Shown here piece after piece: positions 53,699 through 62,948 of a stretch of DNA of 64,000 nucleotides. Origin of the DNA: Acidobacteriota bacterium (lineage in GTDB: Bacteria > Acidobacteriota > Terriglobia > Terriglobales > Acidobacteriaceae). Each line of letters begins with the position of its first letter. Position 1 is the first letter of the stretch. The notes under the pieces were generated by a model. That model was given only the letters and a program-made list of their open reading frames with translations. It did no database searches and was not told where the DNA came from. The stretch is taken from NCBI GenBank assembly GCA_023410055.1, contig JAEYQK010000068.1:103853-167852 (forward strand), in the 5' to 3' direction. A program made the position numbers and the translations under genes.

Positions 53699-53857
53699 GA
53701 AAAGACCGGAATCGGGGTTGTTTTCCCGGTTGGAACAAAGCGGAGCGGCGTAAGTAGCTGATTCTCAAGGGACTTGCCGAAGGCTGGCCACTTGGGAGCA
53801 AAATGACAAGCTCCGGTGTCTAAAGTTAATAGCAGTTTCGGGACGGAGAACAAGTAT

Positions 53858-54613
53858 ATGTTTGAAGACAGCCTTTTGGAATCGGGTGGCCGGTTCAAAA
53901 CGAAAGGGCGGATGGGAGCTACGATTGTCTCTGTTATCTTTCAGTGCTTCCTTATCGGTCTCTTGGTTTTGATCCCGCTAATCTACACGGACGCCCTGCC
54001 AAAGCAGCAGTTAATGACGTTCCTGGTAGCGCCGCCGCCACCGCCGCCTCCACCTCCTCCGGCAGCAGCAACGCCGGTTAAGGCGGTGAGAGCGGTAACG
54101 ACCGATATCGTGAACGGAGCGCTCCGCACTCCTACCAAGATTCCCGACAAGATCGCCATCATCAAAGAAGAGGAACCACCACCACCGTCGTCTGGCATGG
54201 GTGGCGTCCCGGGTGGTGTCCCGGGTGGCGTCCCAGGCGGATCGTCCATGGGCGTTCTTGGTGGCATCATCTCAGCAGCCAATACCGCCGCAGCTAACGT
54301 GCCAAAGATCGCGACTCCTGCTCGTATTCGCGTTTCGGCCGGCGTTCAGGAAGGTATGTTGATTCGCCAGGTGCGACCGACGTATCCGACCTTGGCGAGA
54401 AGCGCCCGCATTCAGGGTCACGTGATACTGCAAGCCATCATTAACAAGCAAGGAGAGGTGGAGAACCTCCGCCTGATCTCCGGGCATCCTATGTTGGCTC
54501 CCGCAGCTATTGAAGCCGTGAAGCAGTGGAAGTACCGCGCGTACATGCTCAATAACGAGCCGGTCGAGGTGGAGACCACTGTGGACGTCAACTTCTCGCT
54601 GTCTGGCGGGTAG
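53858..54613 (+). CDS. TonB-family energy transducer
   Basis: A 251-residue protein starting MFEDSLLESGG. It has one membrane helix (about residues 20-45), a polyproline run, a glycine-rich GGVPGGVPGGVPGG spacer and a C-terminal TonB domain with VRPTYPTLARSARIQGHVILQAIINKQGE and KQWKYRAYMLNNEPVEVETTVDVNFSLSGG. ExbB- and two ExbD-type genes follow on the same strand, so this is the TonB of a full energy-transfer complex. It is a paralogue of the protein at 15019-15765. Confidence 0.92.
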   Translation: MFEDSLLESGGRFKTKGRMGATIVSVIFQCFLIGLLVLIPLIYTDALPKQQLMTFLVAPPPPPPPPPPAAATPVKAVRAVTTDIVNGALRTPTKIPDKIAIIKEEEPPPPSSGMGGVPGGVPGGVPGGSSMGVLGGIISAANTAAANVPKIATPARIRVSAGVQEGMLIRQVRPTYPTLARSARIQGHVILQAIINKQGEVENLRLISGHPMLAPAAIEAVKQWKYRAYMLNNEPVEVETTVDVNFSLSGG

Positions 54614-54792
54614 AGACCAGAATCAGGGAACTTCCCGCGCTGCTTCGCGAGCGAGGATCAAAGAAGTTCCTGCCGGGGAATGTCTTGTGCTCCGGCTTGA
54701 AGCGAAACGGATTGGCGCCGGGGAACCGGCGCAACTAGCCCAACTTAAAAGGGCACCAGAAGAAGGAAGTTCCTGAGGAGGAAATTCGAGAA

Positions 54793-55530
54793 ATGTTGCT
54801 AGCAAACCTTGTCCTTTCCAATTTCGCCCTGTTCATGTTCCAGGAGCAGACCGTTTCGTTCAGCGTCATGGGCCTGTGGAACAACATGGGATGGCTGGCT
54901 CGCATTGTTGCCATCATCCTGTTCGTCATGTCTGGCTGGTCAATCGGCGTGATGATCGATCGCTGGATGGCGTTCAGCGCCGCCCGCAAGCAGAGCCGCA
55001 CGTTTGCCCCGGCAGTCGCCGGCGCGCTGCGTGATGGCAAAATCGACGAAGCTATCAAGGTCGCCGAGCGCAACAAGAAGAGCCACCTGGCGAAGGTTGT
55101 CACCGCTGGCCTGCAGGAATTCAAGGCCCACAGCGAGTCGAGCGACATCCCGGGCGAAACCATCGAAGCCAGCAAGCGCGCCCTCGAGCGCGCCGAAGCC
55201 ATCGTCCACGCCGAACTGAAGCGCGGTCTTGGCGGTCTGGCCACCATCGGCGCAACGGCTCCGTTCGTCGGACTGTTCGGAACGGTCGTCGGCATTCTGA
55301 ACGCATTCCAAGGCATCGCGACCCAGAAGATGTCGGGCTTGGGCGCAGTCGCCGGCGGTATTTCGGAAGCTCTGGTAACGACCGCGTTCGGTCTGTTCGT
55401 CGCTATCCCGGCCGTCATGATGTTCAACTATCTGACGGGCCGCGTCGAATCTTTCGACGTCGAGATGGAAAACTCCTCGAGCGAGCTGGTCGACTACTTC
55501 CTGAAGCGCCGGGAAACCGTCCGCAAGTAG
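54793..55530 (+). CDS. exbB: ExbB/TolQ/MotA-family proton channel protein
   Basis: A 245-residue inner-membrane protein with three helices: an N-terminal one (about residues 36-56) and two later ones within LGGLATIGATAPFVGLFGTVVG and ALVTTAFGLFVAIPAVMMFNYL, the conserved ExbB region. With ExbD it forms the proton channel that powers TonB. A GGAGGAAATTC ribosome site precedes the ATG. The order TonB, ExbB, ExbD, ExbD fits one operon. Confidence 0.92.
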   Translation: MLLANLVLSNFALFMFQEQTVSFSVMGLWNNMGWLARIVAIILFVMSGWSIGVMIDRWMAFSAARKQSRTFAPAVAGALRDGKIDEAIKVAERNKKSHLAKVVTAGLQEFKAHSESSDIPGETIEASKRALERAEAIVHAELKRGLGGLATIGATAPFVGLFGTVVGILNAFQGIATQKMSGLGAVAGGISEALVTTAFGLFVAIPAVMMFNYLTGRVESFDVEMENSSSELVDYFLKRRETVRK

Positions 55531-55673
55531 TCGTGGTCTGATCAGCACCTCCTCAGTGTGTAATCGGTGGGCGCCACGAAGCGCCCACCGAAAACCAAAA
55601 GAGGTCGGAGCTGAATGGTGGATTCGATCTGAATCGCCACAGACACGGTGAACGTGGCAGGAGATTTTGAACA

Positions 55674-56123
55674 ATGGCTAAAAAGAAAGCAGCAAACGTT
55701 AACTCAAGCATCAACGTTACGCCGATGGTGGACGTGATGCTCGTGATGTTGATCATCTTCATGGTGATCACGCCTATGTTGCAGAAGGGCGTCAGCGTCG
55801 ATTTGGCGAAGACCAACAATCCGATGCCTATGCCCGATGCCGACAAGGAAGACTCGCTCGTTGTCGCAGTTCAGAAGGACGGCTCGATCTACTTCGGTGC
55901 AGATAAGGTCTCGCCAGACCAGTTGGCATTAAAGGTTAAGGACAAATTGGCGTCCAATCAGACCGACAAGCGCGTTTTCATTAAGGCTGACGCGCGTGCC
56001 AAGTACGGCTCTGTCGTCGAAGTGGTTGATAATGTTCGCTCCGCTGGCGTTGACACGCTGGGTCTGTTGACCGAAGCCAAGAAGCAAGGAGCAGCACCAT
56101 CAGCTCCGCCGGTAGTGAAATAG
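55674..56123 (+). CDS. exbD: ExbD/TolR-family protein (first copy)
   Basis: A 149-residue protein with one N-terminal membrane helix containing the conserved aspartate: NVTPMVDVMLVMLIIFMVITPML. The periplasmic part has VDLAKTNNPMPMPDADKEDSLVVAVQKDGSIYFG and KRVFIKADARAKYGSVVEVVDNVR. It partners ExbB in the proton channel. A second, distinct ExbD gene follows 13 bp later, so the channel may contain two kinds of ExbD. Confidence 0.92.
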   Translation: MAKKKAANVNSSINVTPMVDVMLVMLIIFMVITPMLQKGVSVDLAKTNNPMPMPDADKEDSLVVAVQKDGSIYFGADKVSPDQLALKVKDKLASNQTDKRVFIKADARAKYGSVVEVVDNVRSAGVDTLGLLTEAKKQGAAPSAPPVVK

Positions 56124-56136
56124 AGAGGGTATCGCA

Positions 56137-56577
56137 ATGTCAATGTCAATGGGAAATTCGGGCGACGGTCCTAGCGCTGACATGAACGTCACCCCAATGA
56201 TCGACGTTCTGCTGGTGCTGATTATCATCTTCATGGTTATCACGCCTCTGACGCCGAAGGGCTTGGACGCGCTGGTTCCCCAGCCTCCGAAGGACAACAA
56301 GCAGCAGAGCGCCCCCGACTCCCGCACAATTGTCGTGCAGGTGTTGAAGGGTGGTGGCGATAGACCGGCTCTGAAGATTAACCAGGACGACGTAACGTGG
56401 GAAAACCTGCAGGGCCGTCTGACGGAGATCTTCAAGGAGCGCGCCGAGCGCGTCATGTTCGTGAAGGCCGATGAGAGTCTGCCTTTCCAGGATGTCGCCC
56501 AGGTGATTGATATCGCTCACGATTCAAACGTAGACAAAGTCGGTCTGATCACAGCCAAGGTAGAAGCTGGAGAGTAA
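56137..56577 (+). CDS. exbD: ExbD/TolR-family protein (second copy)
   Basis: A 146-residue ExbD with the helix DMNVTPMIDVLLVLIIIFMVITPLTPKGLDALVPQ carrying the critical aspartate. The periplasmic domain has QSAPDSRTIVVQVLKGGGDRP and ERVMFVKADESLPFQDVAQVIDIAHDSNVDKVGLIT. It differs clearly from the first copy (a different loop after the helix), so it is not a recent duplicate. Two different ExbD proteins per operon are known in several phyla, where heteromeric ExbD use is suspected. Confidence 0.92.
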   Translation: MSMSMGNSGDGPSADMNVTPMIDVLLVLIIIFMVITPLTPKGLDALVPQPPKDNKQQSAPDSRTIVVQVLKGGGDRPALKINQDDVTWENLQGRLTEIFKERAERVMFVKADESLPFQDVAQVIDIAHDSNVDKVGLITAKVEAGE

Positions 56578-56706
56578 CGCGATACTGTGGAGACCGGGTG
56601 GCCCCCGTCTCAGACGTCCAAAGCGGCTCGTCTCCACGCGCGTGAATATTCTGGGAGCCTGTGAGTTGGCGCGCAGACCTAAGTATCAGAATGGAGATTG
56701 ACTAGC

Positions 56707-57537
56707 ATGAACAGAAGCGTACGTGTGCTGGCGCTGGTCGCTGTGGCCCTCTCGCTGTTCAGCGCAGTTGGCTGCAACAAGTTGAAGGCGCGTGACCAGC
56801 TCAACAAGGGCGTCCAGGCGTACAAGAACCAGAAGTACGAGGAAGCAATCAACAAATTTCAAACGGCCGTGCAGCTTGACCCAACCCTCATAAACGCGCG
56901 GCTTTATCTTGCGACCGCATATGCTCAGCAATATGTACCTGGTTCTACGGATCCGGCAAACGAGCGCAATGCAAAGCAAGCCATCCAGGAGTACGAGAAC
57001 GTTCTTCAGCAGGATCCGAAGAACATCAGCAGCATCAAGGGTATCGCTTTCCTGTACATGAACATGAAGGAATGGGATAAGTCGAAGGAATACTACAAGA
57101 GAGCTGTTGAAGTCGATCCTAACGATCCCGAAGCATACTACTCTGTCGCTGTGATCGACTGGACCGTTGCTTACAAGCAGCGTCAGGAAGCGCGTACGAA
57201 GATCGGCATGCAGCCGAATGCGCCGCTCACCGACAAGAAAGTCTGCGCAAGCCTGAGAGAATCCAACTCCTCGATGGTCGACGAAGGCAAGCAGATGTTG
57301 GAGAAGGCTATTCAGATCCGTCCCGACTACGATGACGCAATGGCTTATTTGAACCTGATGTACCGAGAAGAAGCCGATCTGGATTGCGATAATCCGACTG
57401 CTCGCGCCGAAGCCGTCAAAACGGCCGATATGTGGGTCGATAGGGTCATGGCTGTGAAGAAGGCCAAGGCTGAAAAGGCCGCCAATCAGCCCGGTGGCGT
57501 CGTAATGGATCAACCGCAAGGCGAACAAAAGCAATAG
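56707..57537 (+). CDS. TPR-repeat lipoprotein
   Basis: A 276-residue protein with a lipoprotein signal ending SLFSAVGC, so it is likely attached to a membrane facing the periplasm. At least three tetratricopeptide repeats follow (LNKGVQAYKNQKYEEAINKFQTAVQLDP, the next at KQAIQEYENVLQQDPKN, then DKSKEYYKRAVEVDPND). TPR proteins act as scaffolds. It is 129 bp downstream of the TonB-ExbBD operon on the same strand and ends at a strong terminator, so it may belong to the same unit or function in the same envelope process. Confidence 0.82.
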   Translation: MNRSVRVLALVAVALSLFSAVGCNKLKARDQLNKGVQAYKNQKYEEAINKFQTAVQLDPTLINARLYLATAYAQQYVPGSTDPANERNAKQAIQEYENVLQQDPKNISSIKGIAFLYMNMKEWDKSKEYYKRAVEVDPNDPEAYYSVAVIDWTVAYKQRQEARTKIGMQPNAPLTDKKVCASLRESNSSMVDEGKQMLEKAIQIRPDYDDAMAYLNLMYREEADLDCDNPTARAEAVKTADMWVDRVMAVKKAKAEKAANQPGGVVMDQPQGEQKQ

Positions 57538-57560
57538 TCGAGAGGATTTCTTCCTCAGGA

Positions 57561-57593
57561 AAAGGCTCTACTTTCAACGAGTAGAGCCTTTTT
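57561..57593 (+). terminator. intrinsic terminator
   Basis: An 11-bp stem AAAGGCTCTAC / GTAGAGCCTTT with a 9-nt loop and a run of five T. It closes the TonB/ExbBD/TPR transcript. Confidence 0.9.
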
Positions 57594-57727
57594 CAGCTAC
57601 CCGCGTATGCACATCCACGCTGTCCAAAAACGACCCGCCTGAAGTATCATTCAGCAGCTTGTGGGGAATGGCTGAGTCCTTTGTTGTTCCGGTTCATCCA
57701 TGAAGATGCGAAAGCGTGGGGCTGAGC

Positions 57728-59275
57728 ATGTTCAAGAAAGTTCTAATTGCCAATCGTGGGGAGATCGCTGTTCGCGTTCTGCGCGCCCTGCACGAACTCG
57801 GCATCCGTTCCGTTGCGGTCTACTCCGACGTGGACCGTGCAGCGCTGCACGTGCGCAAAGCCGACGAGGCATACTTCATCGGGCCGGCAACAGCGTCTGA
57901 GTCGTACCTAAACATCCCGAAGATCATCGAAGTGGCAAAGCGCTGCGGCGCCGAAGCCATTCATCCCGGGTACGGCTTCCTTTCGGAGAACGCCAACTTC
58001 GCACGCGCCTGCCGCCAAGCCGGAGTCAAGTTCATCGGTCCGACACCGGAAGCCATGGAGGCTCTGGGGTCGAAGACGAAGGCACGTCAACTAATGGCGA
58101 CTGCCGATGTGCCCTTCGTGCCTGGATCGGCAAAAGGACTGCGCTCCCTCGAAGATGCCGAAGAGGTCGCCGAACGAATCGGGTACCCGATCATGCTTAA
58201 GGCCGCCGCTGGGGGTGGCGGCAAAGGCATGCGAATGGTCACTGCGAAGTCTGAATTGAAGTCGGCCTATGAAAGCGCGCGAAGCGAGGCGCTGCGGTCA
58301 TTCGGAGACGAGGAAGTCTACATCGAGAAGTTCATTGAGAATCCACGGCACATCGAAATGCAGATACTGGCCGACGAACACGGTAACACAGTCTGGCTCG
58401 GTGAACGCGAATGTTCGGTGCAGAGACGCCATCAAAAGGTTATGGAAGAAGCGCCATCGCCCCTTGTCGATCCCGAAATGCGTCAGCGCATGGGCGAGAC
58501 GGCCGTGCGCGTGGCCACGACAGCGGGATACACGAATGCCGGCACAGTGGAATTCCTCTGCGATCAGAACAAGCATTTCTACTTCCTCGAAGTGAACACC
58601 CGCTTGCAGGTAGAACATCCTATAACGGAAGCGATTACCGGACTCGACCTGGTCCACCTGCAACTGCGCATAGCCGCCGGCGAGAAGCTGCCCTTCAAGC
58701 AAGAAGACATCAAACTACGGGGACATGCGATCGAGTGCCGCCTTTACGCCGAGGACCCGACGAACAACTTCTTCCCGTCACCGGGCAAGATCACGCTGCT
58801 CTTGCAGCCCTCAGGCCCAGGCATCCGGCGCGACAGTGGCGTGTACGAAGGCTTTACGGTGCCTCTCGACTACGATCCTCTTCTTGGAAAACTGATTGGC
58901 TTCGGATGTGATCGCGAAGAAGCCATTCAACGACTGCAGCGGGCATTGCGCGAGTATTTCGTCGGCGGTATCAAGACGAACCTGAGCCTGTTTCGACGAA
59001 TCCTTTACGAGCCGGAATTCCTCGAGGGCAGGCTAGACACGGGCTTTCTGGAACGACTCCTGAAATCAGGCAAGCCACTCGAGGGTGTGGATCCGGAGAA
59101 GGTGAAGGTTGCGGCTATTGCTGCGGGGCTATTTTCCGTCCTTGATCCGAGCACGGCAAACGCAGGTACGCGAGCCATTCCGCCTGGCGTGGCGACGAGG
59201 CCAGTTCCAGAGAACGGTAGTGCTCGGTCAGGCTGGCGCCAATTGGGCCGCCAAGAAGCCGTCAGGAGAATCTAG
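57728..59275 (+). CDS. accC: biotin carboxylase subunit (AccC type)
   Basis: A 515-residue ATP-grasp enzyme that carboxylates biotin on a carrier protein. Motifs include KVLIANRGEIAVRV, the AAAGGGGKGMRMV glycine loop, EVNTRLQVEHPITE, and the metal-binding region of the EVYIEKFIENPRHIE segment. The last 60 or so residues (TANAGTRAIPPGVATRPVPENG...) are an extra tail beyond the normal 450. A carrier protein gene follows 2 bp downstream. It may be the acetyl-CoA carboxylase subunit or part of another acyl-CoA carboxylase. Confidence 0.93.
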   Translation: MFKKVLIANRGEIAVRVLRALHELGIRSVAVYSDVDRAALHVRKADEAYFIGPATASESYLNIPKIIEVAKRCGAEAIHPGYGFLSENANFARACRQAGVKFIGPTPEAMEALGSKTKARQLMATADVPFVPGSAKGLRSLEDAEEVAERIGYPIMLKAAAGGGGKGMRMVTAKSELKSAYESARSEALRSFGDEEVYIEKFIENPRHIEMQILADEHGNTVWLGERECSVQRRHQKVMEEAPSPLVDPEMRQRMGETAVRVATTAGYTNAGTVEFLCDQNKHFYFLEVNTRLQVEHPITEAITGLDLVHLQLRIAAGEKLPFKQEDIKLRGHAIECRLYAEDPTNNFFPSPGKITLLLQPSGPGIRRDSGVYEGFTVPLDYDPLLGKLIGFGCDREEAIQRLQRALREYFVGGIKTNLSLFRRILYEPEFLEGRLDTGFLERLLKSGKPLEGVDPEKVKVAAIAAGLFSVLDPSTANAGTRAIPPGVATRPVPENGSARSGWRQLGRQEAVRRI

Positions 59276-59277
59276 CC

Positions 59278-59778
59278 ATGACTTACGAAGTTCTCATCGA
59301 AGGCAAGCCCCATCAACTTGAGCTCACGCAGAAGAACGACGGCTGGGACTGCAAGCTCGATGGCAGGTCATACAACGTTGATGCCGTCGTTGCGCGTCGA
59401 GACGTAATTTCGCTCATCATCGATGGCGACTGCTACGAAGTAAAGCGGGAGATGACGCCTCCCAACGATCTGCACATCTGGGTCAAGGCCGTACGCTTCG
59501 CCGCCGAGGTGCGCGATCCACGCTCGCTTCGTAGCCGCCGCGCGGCGGCAGGCGCCGTAGTCGGCCCTGCAAAGGTCGTAGCGCCAATGCCGGGCAAGAT
59601 CGTTCGCGTTCTGGCTCGCGAGAAGGAAGAGGTCGAAACCGGAGTCGGCATTGTGGTGATCGAAGCGATGAAGATGCAGAATGAACTCAAAGCACCCAAA
59701 AAGGGAATAGTTGCAAAACTGCTCGTGAAGGAGGGAACTGCCGTCAATGCCGGCGATATACTGGCCATCGTCGAATAG
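59278..59778 (+). CDS. biotinyl carrier protein
   Basis: A 166-residue protein ending in a biotin/lipoyl domain. Lys132 in EAMKMQNEL is the biotin site, with the preceding APMPGKIVRVLAREKEEV fold. The first 90 residues (YEVLIEGKPHQLELTQKND...) are typical of carriers in propionyl- or methylcrotonyl-type carboxylases rather than the usual AccB, which has a long proline/alanine linker. It is 2 bp from accC. The cognate carboxyltransferase is not in this window. Confidence 0.9.
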   Translation: MTYEVLIEGKPHQLELTQKNDGWDCKLDGRSYNVDAVVARRDVISLIIDGDCYEVKREMTPPNDLHIWVKAVRFAAEVRDPRSLRSRRAAAGAVVGPAKVVAPMPGKIVRVLAREKEEVETGVGIVVIEAMKMQNELKAPKKGIVAKLLVKEGTAVNAGDILAIVE

Positions 59779-59907
59779 CGCGCAATTTCGATTCGCTGGC
59801 GCTTCTTCCTTCGCCAGTGACTCGCCGCCGCGGACATGGGGCGCGAACGCCTCCGGTGACCCTGGCTCTTTCTTCAACATCATTTTGAGTCGTAAGCAGG
59901 AGAACGT

Positions 59908-60873
59908 ATGAAAGCGATCCGAGTACACGAATTCGGCGGCCCCGAAGTGCTTAAGTATGAAGACGTGCCAGATCCCAAGCCCGGCGACGGACAAGTCCTG
60001 GTGCGCATCCATGCCGCCGGCGTCAATCCGGTAGAAGTCTACGTTCGCTCCGGCGCCTATGCGAAGCTTCCTGCACTGCCTTACACGCCCGGCAATGACG
60101 GAGCAGGGGTGATCGAATCCGTCGGTGCGAACGTCAACAAATTCAAGGCCGGTGACCGCGTGTACGTTGCCGGATCGCTCACTGGCACCTACGCCGAAAA
60201 GACGCTGTGCACTGAAGCTCAAGTACACCCGCTTCCTCCGGCAGTCGGCTACGCGCAGGGAGCAGCCATGGGAGTACCCTACGCGACTGCATACCGCGGA
60301 CTCTTTCATAAGGCGAACGCGCAGCCCGGCGAGACACTGCTGGTTCACGGCGCAAGTGGCGGAGTCGGACTTGCTGCCGTTCAACTCGCTCGTGCAATCG
60401 GCATCGACGTAATCGGCACCGCAGGAACTGACAAGGGACGCAAACTCGCTGCCGAAAACGGTGCAAACCACGTGCTGGATCACAGCCAACCGGGCTATCT
60501 CGACGAACTCAAGCAACTCACCGGTGGACGCGGCGTAGACGTCATCCTCGAAATGCTGGCCAACGTTAATCTCGGCAAGGATCTGACAATTTTGGCGCCA
60601 AAGGGCCGTGTTGTTGTGATCGGCAGTCGCGGCAGCGTCGAGATCAATCCCCGCGACGCGATGAGTCGTGATGCGACCATTTTCGCGATGACTCTTTTGA
60701 ATGTGAGCGAACACGACCTGTACAGCATCCACGCCGCTCTCGTAGCCGGACTCGCGAACGGCGCACTGAAGCCCGTCATCGGCCAGGAGATCCCTCTGAA
60801 AGAAGCGGCGCGCGCCCACGAAGCAGTGATGAAGTCCGGCGCCTACGGGAAAATCGTCCTTACAGCTCAATAG
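59908..60873 (+). CDS. zinc-independent quinone oxidoreductase (MDR family)
   Basis: A 321-residue NADPH-dependent medium-chain reductase. N-terminal GroES-like fold (MKAIRVHEFGGPEVLKYEDVPDP) and a Rossmann domain with TLLVHGASGGVGLAAVQLARAIG. The zinc-binding cysteines of alcohol dehydrogenases are missing, which matches quinone oxidoreductase (QOR). It probably reduces quinones or enones. It is on the same strand as accC and the carrier with a 129-bp gap, so a separate transcript is likely. Confidence 0.87.
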   Translation: MKAIRVHEFGGPEVLKYEDVPDPKPGDGQVLVRIHAAGVNPVEVYVRSGAYAKLPALPYTPGNDGAGVIESVGANVNKFKAGDRVYVAGSLTGTYAEKTLCTEAQVHPLPPAVGYAQGAAMGVPYATAYRGLFHKANAQPGETLLVHGASGGVGLAAVQLARAIGIDVIGTAGTDKGRKLAAENGANHVLDHSQPGYLDELKQLTGGRGVDVILEMLANVNLGKDLTILAPKGRVVVIGSRGSVEINPRDAMSRDATIFAMTLLNVSEHDLYSIHAALVAGLANGALKPVIGQEIPLKEAARAHEAVMKSGAYGKIVLTAQ

Positions 60874-61034
60874 TCCAAATACGATCATCGAGTCCTCGGC
60901 CAAGTCGCGGCCGTGTACTCCAGATCAACAAGTCATCAAATCAACACATCAACAGATCTCCGTTATGTGCTAGTCTGATCTGCGGTCGGCAACGACCTTC
61001 GGCTCGATGATGCCGGCCGCCGCGAGGGACCGCC

Positions 61035-62648
61035 ATGAAAGCGCTCAAGATAGCCGGAATCGTCATTGCCGTCATTATTGTTCTGGTTCTCATCATCCCG
61101 TTGTTCGTCAATGCGAACAGCTTTCGCCCGGAGATCGAATCGCGACTCAGCGAGTCTCTCGGGCGTCAGGTCAAAATCGGTAAGCTCGGTTTCTCGCTTT
61201 TGTCCGGATCGGTGAACGCCGACGATCTCTCCATCGCTGACGATCCGAAGTTCAGCCGCGAGCCGTTCGTCAAGGCCAAGTCGATCGGAATCGGCGTCGA
61301 AGTCATGCCGCTCATCTTCTCGAAGAAGCTCAACGTGACCTCGCTTGTGCTCAAAGAGCCACAGATTAGGCTGCTGCAAATACCGTCCGGCGTTTGGAAC
61401 TTCTCGTCCCTCGGTGGCGCCGACAAGGACAGGACAAAGCCGGCCACAGCGTCTGGCACACCGGAATTCTCAATTGCTGCCCTGAAGATCAAAGACGGCC
61501 GTCTGGATATGGGGCGCGTCGGCGAGAAGCCGCAATCGCTGACGAACGTCAACCTTGAAGCCGACAACGTTTCCTACAGATCATCGTTCCCGTTCAAGCT
61601 GAGCGCGAATACGGGACGCGACGGCGCGATCAAGATCGACGGCAAAGCCGGCCCAATCAACCCGACCGACACCGCTCAGACTCCCTTTCAGGCGACGGTC
61701 AATGCTTCGAAAGTTTCTCTCGCAGACTATGTCGGGTCCGAATCCGGCATGACTGGAGTTGCCGACTATGAAGGCAAGCTGACGTCTGATGGGGATCGCC
61801 TCATGTCGCAAGGTGTAGCCACCGCCAACAATCTTGTGCTCGCCAAGGGTGGGATTCCTTCAACGCAACCGGTGACCTTCGACTACGCGACCGACTACTC
61901 GTTGAAGTCACAGACCGGCACGCTGACGAAGGGCCTGCTAAAGCTGGGAAAAAGCGCCGCGAATCTCTCCGGTACCTACAACGCAGCCAGCAAAACACCA
62001 GCGGTGAACATGCGCTTCAGTGCGCCCGGCCTGCCTATCAACGATCTTCAGGCACTGCTGCCCTCGCTTGGTATTGCGCTGCCCAAGGGAGCTTCGCTGC
62101 AAGGCGGCACCATCGAATCCGCGCTGAACATCAGCGGCCCGCTGGACCGACTCGTCATAGACGGTCCCATCAAGGCGCTTGATACCCGGCTCGCTGGCTT
62201 CAACATGGGATCGAAGATGGCGGCCATTGCAGCACTTGCCGGCGTCAATACTGGGGCCGATACCCACATTTTGCATTTGAACTCTGGGTTCAGAATGGCT
62301 CCCGACGGCATTCACCTTGACAATATTGACGGCGCTGTTGAAGGCATCGGCACCCTCGTCGGCTCGGGGACGATCTCGCCCTCCAACGCTCTCGATTTCC
62401 GCCTGACCGCAACTCCGGCACAAGGCAGCAAAGTGGCCAGCCTTGTTCCGATAAAGGGCATGTCGGCTGCCATTCCGTTTATGATTCGCGGCACGGCATC
62501 CGATCCACAGTTTGTGCCCGATGCCGCTGGCATCGCGAGGGGAGCGTTGCAGGGAATCCTGCAAGGCAATCAGAACCAGAACGGCACACAAGGCAACAAT
62601 CTTGTCGACAGCCTCACCGGGCTGTTCGGGGCAAAGAAGAAGAAATAG
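61035..62648 (+). CDS. AsmA-like envelope protein
   Basis: A 537-residue protein with an N-terminal membrane helix (about residues 5-25), then an AsmA-type region: RPEIESRLSESLGRQVKIGKLGFSLLSGSVNADDLSIADDP and the later ASLQGGTIESALNISGPLDRLVIDGP. It ends in a low-complexity NQNQNGTQGN tail. Bacterial AsmA relatives (including TamB and YhdP) are bridge-like lipid transfer proteins between membranes; this one is short and may only share the fold. The ATG at 61035 follows GAGGGAC. Confidence 0.8.
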   Translation: MKALKIAGIVIAVIIVLVLIIPLFVNANSFRPEIESRLSESLGRQVKIGKLGFSLLSGSVNADDLSIADDPKFSREPFVKAKSIGIGVEVMPLIFSKKLNVTSLVLKEPQIRLLQIPSGVWNFSSLGGADKDRTKPATASGTPEFSIAALKIKDGRLDMGRVGEKPQSLTNVNLEADNVSYRSSFPFKLSANTGRDGAIKIDGKAGPINPTDTAQTPFQATVNASKVSLADYVGSESGMTGVADYEGKLTSDGDRLMSQGVATANNLVLAKGGIPSTQPVTFDYATDYSLKSQTGTLTKGLLKLGKSAANLSGTYNAASKTPAVNMRFSAPGLPINDLQALLPSLGIALPKGASLQGGTIESALNISGPLDRLVIDGPIKALDTRLAGFNMGSKMAAIAALAGVNTGADTHILHLNSGFRMAPDGIHLDNIDGAVEGIGTLVGSGTISPSNALDFRLTATPAQGSKVASLVPIKGMSAAIPFMIRGTASDPQFVPDAAGIARGALQGILQGNQNQNGTQGNNLVDSLTGLFGAKKKK

Positions 62649-62811
62649 AGCTGGCTCGACGATTTGGAAAACTCACCTCCGTCGCGACGAACCACCTCTG
62701 TTAAGGTGGAATGTCCCACGGTTTGTAAAGCATCGGCTGTGATGCCCAATGGTGCCCCGTGTTATCCTTCTAGAGGCTACTCAAGGGATACCGTCTGAGT
62801 TTGCGTTTGCG

Positions 62812-62841
62812 TTGACAGGCTGCGTGGTTCTGGCCTACAAT
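62812..62841 (+). promoter_or_regulatory. sigma70-type promoter of rplM-rpsI
   Basis: TTGACA at 62812-62817 and TACAAT at 62836-62841 with an 18-bp spacer, a near-consensus housekeeping promoter about 110 bp upstream of rplM. The resulting leader of roughly 100 nt could carry L13 autoregulation. The rest of the 300-bp gap (62649-62948) shows no gene. Confidence 0.8.
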
Positions 62842-62948
62842 CAATACTTTCGCTGACTGTGTAGTTGCCCGCCTGGGATGTCCTGCGCGTATCGCGCTCT
62901 GGGTTAGCTCAGCGGTTCTTTGGTTTTTTCAATTTTGGGAGACTTGTG

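Noticed and set aside
59368..60903. A 511-codon open frame on the minus strand.
   Set aside because: It is antisense to the carrier protein and the quinone reductase, both with clear family motifs; high GC makes such shadows common.
62895..62930. The leader of rplM contains GGGTTAGCTCAGCGGTT, like the D-arm of a tRNA.
   Set aside because: No acceptor stem, anticodon arm or T-arm follows, and it lies between a strong promoter and L13; it is chance resemblance or a leader element.
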